Shown piece after piece: positions 12,959 to 16,248 of a stretch of 16,248 nt of DNA (the first letter of the stretch is position 1; the number at the start of each line of letters is the position of its first letter). The stretch comes from Caldilineaceae bacterium (GTDB lineage Bacteria; Chloroflexota; Anaerolineae; Caldilineales; Caldilineaceae), in NCBI GenBank assembly GCA_026645575.1, contig JAPKMW010000165.1, positions 1-16,248 of the forward strand. The letters run 5' to 3'. Made by a program: the position numbers and the translations under genes. The notes below the pieces were generated by a model. The model made no database searches, was not told the DNA's origin, and was given only the letters and a program-made list of their open reading frames with translations.

Positions 12959-13951
12959 ATGTACACACAACCACGTAAAGCTTTGGAGAGCGCTCTGATT
13001 GGCATCATGGCGTTGCTGCTCTTGGTGGTCGCCTTTGGGCTAGAGACTGGCGCTGCCCAGGCCCGCGCCCTGCAACAAGATACAACCAAACCGGTCACTA
13101 CCACTATGCCAATGAACCATGCGATGACGGGGACGATGCCGGCTAACCCATCGACAATGGATGCCGCGGCGCATCTGGAACATCTGATGGCGCGCCTGGA
13201 AGCAATGGAGGCCCGGCTGGCGGCCATGGAAAAGCGCATGGGCGGGCAGGCTGAGCAGGGCGGCATGATGGGGCAAGGCGGCATGATGGGGCAAGGCGGC
13301 AAACCGGAACAAGGTGGCATGATGGGGCAAGGCGGCAAACCGGAACAAGGTGGCATGATGGGCCAAGGCGGCATGATGGGGGGCCACATGGGGCGCATGC
13401 ACGCGATGATGGCCGAAATGCACGCTCACATGGCGATGATGGCCTCCATGAGTGAAATGCACTGTATGATGGGGCAGGGCGGCATGATGGGCGAGAGTGG
13501 GATGATGGGTCAAGGTGGCATGATGGGCGAGGGCGGCATGATGGGCCAAAACAACGCACCCGCAGCGCCGGCAGCCGAAGCTTCAGCCGCACCGGCTGCC
13601 AACGATGGGGCCCAAACTGCTAGGCTGGGCGCCATTGAAATCAAGTTGACCCCCGTCGATCTAGCCAACCTAGCCGGTGAGACAATCGCCTTTACCGTTG
13701 ATCTCAACAGCCCGGCCGGCGGCTTGAATCTGGATCTTGCCAAGCTCGCCTTTATCGAGGCGGGGATGGCAGTGGAAGCGACTAGTTGGGAAGTGGCCTT
13801 GGATCACGGTCATCATGTGAATGGCACCCTTACCTTCCCACTGACGCACGGTGGTGGTCATCGCTATTTGGATGGCGCCGAATCCGTTACCGTCGAAATC
13901 CATGCGCCGGAAGGCGATGATACAGTGAGTTTCACCTGGCCGTTACAATAG
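12959..13951 (+). CDS. Secreted Met/Gly/His-rich repeat protein, possibly metal-binding
   Basis: A 330-residue exported protein. Residues 1-36 form a signal peptide: basic start (YTQPRK), hydrophobic core ALIGIMALLLLVVAFGL and an AxA site at AAQA-RA. Residues about 60-95 form an amphipathic helix with repeated Met (HLEHLMARLEAMEARLAAMEKRM). Residues about 98-200 are repeats of GGMMGQ/GGKPEQ with a central Met/His cluster (GHMGRMHAMMAEMHAHMAMMASMSEMHCMM). After an Ala/Pro-rich spacer, residues about 222-330 look like a beta-sandwich domain (IEIKLTPVDL.., VDLNSPAGGLNLDL, a GHH motif, TFPL, ESVTVEIHA, VSFTWPL) that I recall from other exported proteins without a firm function. Met/His clusters suggest copper or silver binding, as in Met-rich periplasmic copper proteins; this is inference. 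Divergent from the sigma-ankyrin gene, 211 bases apart. Confidence 0.75.
   Translation: MYTQPRKALESALIGIMALLLLVVAFGLETGAAQARALQQDTTKPVTTTMPMNHAMTGTMPANPSTMDAAAHLEHLMARLEAMEARLAAMEKRMGGQAEQGGMMGQGGMMGQGGKPEQGGMMGQGGKPEQGGMMGQGGMMGGHMGRMHAMMAEMHAHMAMMASMSEMHCMMGQGGMMGESGMMGQGGMMGEGGMMGQNNAPAAPAAEASAAPAANDGAQTARLGAIEIKLTPVDLANLAGETIAFTVDLNSPAGGLNLDLAKLAFIEAGMAVEATSWEVALDHGHHVNGTLTFPLTHGGGHRYLDGAESVTVEIHAPEGDDTVSFTWPLQ
13259..13384 (+). repeat. 18-bp tandem coding repeats (array 1) with 36-bp higher-order unit
   Basis: Seven consecutive 18-base units begin at 13259. Two types alternate: GGCGGCATGATGGGGCAA (GGMMGQ) and GGCGGCAAACCGGAACAA (GGKPEQ). The paired 36-base unit at 13295-13330 is repeated at 13331-13366 with a single difference. 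The near identity at DNA level points to recent slippage or unequal exchange, so copy number may vary between strains. Confidence 0.85.
13478..13549 (+). repeat. 18-bp tandem coding repeats (array 2)
   Basis: Four 18-base units (13478, 13496, 13514 and 13532) encode GGMMGE, SGMMGQ, GGMMGE and GGMMGQ. They belong to the same family as array 1, from which they are separated by the Met/His cluster. Confidence 0.8.
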
Positions 13952-14049
13952 CAACAGTTTGCAGAATCAGCCCATTTACGCCAAAATTGACGCTATCCAC
14001 CAGTAAACAGAATGGCCTTCTTGGTAATGATTTTATGAACGCAAACGAC

Positions 14050-14056
14050 AGGAGGA
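14050..14056 (+). promoter_or_regulatory. Ribosome binding site fixing the aldo/keto reductase start
   Basis: AGGAGGA stands five bases ahead of the ATG at 14062. In-frame ATGs further upstream (13987 and 14035) have no such site and would add a tail not found in the family. Confidence 0.75.
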
Positions 14057-14061
14057 ATGAC

Positions 14062-15084
14062 ATGGATTATCGGCGTATGGGGCGTAGTGGTTTGAAAGTT
14101 TCTGAACTTTGCCTGGGTACAATGACTTTTGGTCACGGTACGGATCAATCTGAAGCGACCCGCATTGTCGATCTGGCCTTTGAAGCCGGCGTCAACTTTT
14201 TTGATACAGCCAACACCTATGGCAGTGGCGAATCGGAGGTGTTGCTGGGCAATGCGCTCAAGGGGCGGCGGCGTAACGCCATTGTCGCCAGCAAGTTTTT
14301 CAATCCTACCGGCCCCGGTCCGAACGATTCAGGCATGTCGCGTGTCCACATTATGCAGGCCATTGAAGATAGCCTGCGCCGGTTGCAGATGGATTATGTG
14401 GACATCTATTATATCCACCATGTCGATATTCAAACCCCGCTGGAAGAGATGTTACGGGCGTTGGATGATCTGGTGCATAGCGGCAAGGTGCGTTATATTG
14501 CGTGTAGTAATTATGAGGCATGGCGCCTGATGGAGGCGCTCTGGATCAGCGACAGCAAAGGGCTGGCCCGCTTCGAGTGTTATCAACCGCAATATAGCCT
14601 TGTGGTACGCGATATTGAAGAAGAGATTATCCCGGTTTGCCAGTACAAAGGGCTGGGCGTCGTGGTCTGGAGTCCATTGGGCGGCGGCTTTTTGAGCGGG
14701 AAGTACAAACCCGGTGAACGCACCGCCGCCGGTACACGCTCGGAAGAAGGGTGGGCCTATCCCCAACGTTACTTTGCCCCCAACGCTGACGCCATCTTAG
14801 CTGAACTTCTTCAGGTTGCTCAGGAACTGGGACGCAGCCCGGCGCAGGTAGCGAATCGGTGGGTCTTGGAACAACCTGGGATCACCAGCGCGATCATTGG
14901 CGCGCGCACGGTAGAACAGGCACGCGATAATCTGTTGGCCGGAAGCTGGCAAATGCCGGCGGATGCTTTACAACGGCTGACCAAAGTTTCACAACTGCCA
15001 CCCCGCTACCCCCGCTCAATGGAAGATCCCATGCCCGAACGACGGAACAGCGCTGTCAAGATGCCGACATTACATGGTAGGTAG
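14062..15084 (+). CDS. Aldo/keto reductase family oxidoreductase
   Basis: A 340-residue protein, the normal length for the AKR (beta/alpha)8 barrel. The opening YRRMGRSGLKVSELCLGTMTFG is typical. The catalytic tetrad is present: D48 and Y53 (FFDTANTYG), K78 (VASKFF) and H119 (DIYYIHHVD). The NADPH-binding end is also recognisable: YQPQYSLV, VVVWSPLGGGFLSGKY, then PGITSAIIGARTVEQARDNL. It resembles the YajO/Tas-like bacterial group that reduces aldehydes and ketones with NADPH; the true substrate is unknown. Cytoplasmic. It follows the Met-rich gene by 110 bases on the same strand and ends 22 bases before a hairpin. I found no strong promoter in the 110-base gap, so it may be read from upstream. 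Confidence 0.92.
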   Translation: MDYRRMGRSGLKVSELCLGTMTFGHGTDQSEATRIVDLAFEAGVNFFDTANTYGSGESEVLLGNALKGRRRNAIVASKFFNPTGPGPNDSGMSRVHIMQAIEDSLRRLQMDYVDIYYIHHVDIQTPLEEMLRALDDLVHSGKVRYIACSNYEAWRLMEALWISDSKGLARFECYQPQYSLVVRDIEEEIIPVCQYKGLGVVVWSPLGGGFLSGKYKPGERTAAGTRSEEGWAYPQRYFAPNADAILAELLQVAQELGRSPAQVANRWVLEQPGITSAIIGARTVEQARDNLLAGSWQMPADALQRLTKVSQLPPRYPRSMEDPMPERRNSAVKMPTLHGR

Positions 15085-15106
15085 GCGTCTAAAAACGATG
15101 AACCGC

Positions 15107-15171
15107 TCTGCGCGATGCGAGTTCGTGACCCGCCCCAGCCGGTTGCGAGCCACGAACTCGCACCGCGCAGC
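15107..15171. terminator. 27-bp imperfect palindrome with A and T tracts (palindrome 2), probable bidirectional terminator
   Basis: Arms 15107-15133 and 15145-15171 pair over 27 bases with about four mismatches around an 11-base loop. An A5 run lies to the left (15091-15095) and a T5 run to the right (15180-15184), the layout of a terminator that works in both directions. Read on the minus strand, its flank TTCGTAAAAATATAA, arm and loop (AACCGGCTGGG) line up with palindrome 1 (TTCGTAAAAACATAA; loop AATGGGCTGAA), so the two are copies of one element in opposite orientation. Confidence 0.7.
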
Positions 15172-15315
15172 AACTTATATTTTTACGAACCCTTAGTTGT
15201 TACGCTGCACAAGCAAATTGACAGCCTCATTGTACCTACCCTGTCCGATGACGTACCTTGAGTGCTTGCTGACTGCCTGGTTGTTATGTCATCCTTCGGG
15301 TAGGAGGATTGACCG

Positions 15316-16191
15316 ATGGATCAATGGTTTTTGCAAGTAGCGAATCAACAATGGATACATCCGTTCTTGGATGTTGTTATGGTGGCAGTAACGGTGGGCG
15401 CAATACCGGGTTTGCCCATGTTGGGCTGGGGGGTGATGCGCCGGCAACCAAAATTAGGGTGGACGCTCCTATGGGCGCTGCTTGGTAGCCTGGCCCTTAC
15501 GTTGCTCTTCTACTACCTGGCCTTATGCCCGCGCCCGACAGGGGTGCGGTTGCTCTTGCCGATACCCCCGTTCCCTTCCTACCCAAGTGGTCATGCCGCC
15601 GCCGCCTTTGCCACGGTGGCTGTACTCGTTCCCGCCAGCCGTCGCTGGTGGGTGATGGCGTTGGCTGTGTTAGGGGCGCTGCTTATCTGCTATAGCCGAC
15701 TCTACTTGGGACATCATTTCTTCTCGGATCTCTTTGGTGGTGCTGTTTTGGGCGCGGCGGTTGGTGCGTCCGTCTATGGGCTGCGGCATGGTGGCGGCTC
15801 CTGGCTTACTCGACTCCAGTCGTTGCTCTGGTTACAGATCGCCATTGTGGTTATCGTGACGCAGATGGCTTACCTCGGCCTCAACCCAACCGCCTTGCTG
15901 GCCTGGCCCTTTTCGGATAAGGTGATGCACGCTCTGCTTTTTGGCGCAGTCGTCTTCTGGTTGAATCTCTGGCTTGCTGATCGGCGCGTCGTTTACCGGG
16001 GGTGGTCAGTGCCGATTGCCATTCTGATTCCTTTTTTGTTGGCTTTTGTGGAAGAGGGGTTGCAAGCCCTTTCACCGCTACGCACAACCGATGTGACTGA
16101 TCTGTTGAGTGATTTGCTCGGTATGTTCGGCTTTTGGTGGTTGAGCAATCACCTGTTACGCGTAAATGCGATAGGAGGTAAGGTTTTTTGA
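15316..16191 (+). CDS. PAP2-type phosphatase fused to a VanZ-like domain, membrane protein
   Basis: A 291-residue polytopic membrane protein. The N-terminal half (about 1-160) is a PAP2/type 2 phosphatidic acid phosphatase: motif 1 appears as xxxxxxxR73-P74, motif 2 as Y-P-S-G-H93, and motif 3 as S127-R128-x5-H134-x3-D138. The His residues of motifs 2 and 3 and the Asp are in place, but the lysine expected seven residues before R73 is Tyr66. The C-terminal half (about 170-280) looks like VanZ: D201-K-V-M-H205-x3-F209, then EEGLQ (246-250) and R256..D259..D262. PAP2 enzymes remove phosphate from lipid phosphates such as undecaprenyl pyrophosphate or phosphatidate; VanZ is linked to glycopeptide tolerance. 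About seven or more hydrophobic segments span the chain. AGGAGG lies eight bases before the ATG. A palindrome follows the stop by ten bases. Confidence 0.85.
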   Translation: MDQWFLQVANQQWIHPFLDVVMVAVTVGAIPGLPMLGWGVMRRQPKLGWTLLWALLGSLALTLLFYYLALCPRPTGVRLLLPIPPFPSYPSGHAAAAFATVAVLVPASRRWWVMALAVLGALLICYSRLYLGHHFFSDLFGGAVLGAAVGASVYGLRHGGGSWLTRLQSLLWLQIAIVVIVTQMAYLGLNPTALLAWPFSDKVMHALLFGAVVFWLNLWLADRRVVYRGWSVPIAILIPFLLAFVEEGLQALSPLRTTDVTDLLSDLLGMFGFWWLSNHLLRVNAIGGKVF

Positions 16192-16201
16192 ATGGTAACG
16201 A

Positions 16202-16248
16202 CTCAGCCCGCGCCTAGCCGGTTACGAACCGGCTAGGCGCGGGCTGAG
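16202..16248. terminator. Perfect 22-bp palindrome at the window edge (palindrome 3)
   Basis: Arms 16202-16223 and 16227-16248 are perfectly complementary, with a three-base loop (ACG). It starts ten bases after the PAP2-VanZ stop, which suits a terminator; any T run would lie outside the window and the stem may be longer. The arm shares AACCGGCT with the loop and inner arm of palindrome 2, so a distant relation is possible. Confidence 0.65.

Noticed and set aside
13259..13549. Possible CRISPR array because of regularly spaced short repeats
   Set aside because: The repeats are contiguous 18-bp units in frame with a secreted protein, with no unique spacers and no cas genes.
12934..13592. Minus-strand His/Pro/Cys-rich frames opposite the Met-rich repeats
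   Set aside because: These are antisense readings of ATG-ATG-GG repeat DNA; no start signals and pure low complexity.
13987..14061. Upstream in-frame start codons for the aldo/keto reductase
   Set aside because: They lack ribosome sites and would add 25 or 9 residues before the canonical family N-terminus; the ATG at 14062 has AGGAGGA five bases ahead.
1..16248. A dedicated anti-phage defence island, suggested by the STAND ATPases, SPFH protein and TA-like pair together
   Set aside because: The STAND proteins carry transcription-regulator output domains, not nuclease, protease or TIR effectors, and no other defence gene is present.

Overview
The window reads as a chromosomal stretch from a moderately high-GC bacterium, most plausibly a member of the Chloroflexota (Anaerolineae/Caldilineae type). 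This is an inference, not a database result. It rests on very large STAND-type regulators (a BTAD/SARP-like one and a LuxR-like one), a DUF4258/YgiT-zinc-finger pair, a flotillin-like protein with a long Ala/Glu coiled coil, and intergenic long-stem palindromes. I see no rRNA, tRNA, transposase, phage gene or CRISPR array.

Layout. Positions 1-8445 are all minus strand. In order of transcription from the right they are: a LuxR-type STAND ATPase regulator (5815-8445) with a good sigma-70-like promoter; a small DUF4258/YgiT toxin-antitoxin-like pair (5036-5639) with its own promoter and a repeat-rich leader; a truncated copy of the STAND regulator N-terminus (4595-4957); a BTAD-AAA-TPR regulator (1302-4562); an NTF2-like (SnoaL/DUF4440) small protein (728-1120); and a P-loop kinase-like gene that runs off the left edge (1-629). 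Divergent from the STAND regulator is an SPFH/flotillin-like gene (8762-10972). It converges, across a perfect 26-bp hairpin, on an unusual fusion of an ECF sigma factor with C-terminal ankyrin repeats (11065-12747, minus). Divergent from the sigma gene is a secreted Met/Gly/His-rich repeat protein (12959-13951), then an aldo/keto reductase (14062-15084), a second long hairpin, and a PAP2-VanZ membrane fusion (15316-16191). A third, perfect palindrome closes the window.

How the parts may work together. The window is rich in regulation: two STAND signalling ATPases, one sigma factor with a built-in protein-interaction domain, and one TA-like pair. The effectors are mostly envelope-related (SPFH scaffold, secreted Met-rich protein, PAP2-VanZ lipid enzyme). 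No single obvious metabolic pathway links them. The most unusual items are the sigma-ankyrin fusion, the palindrome family with a conserved A-tract flank, the structured leader ahead of the DUF4258/YgiT pair, the Met-rich protein with 18-bp coding repeats, and the STAND gene fragment that forms an imperfect direct repeat with the intact gene.
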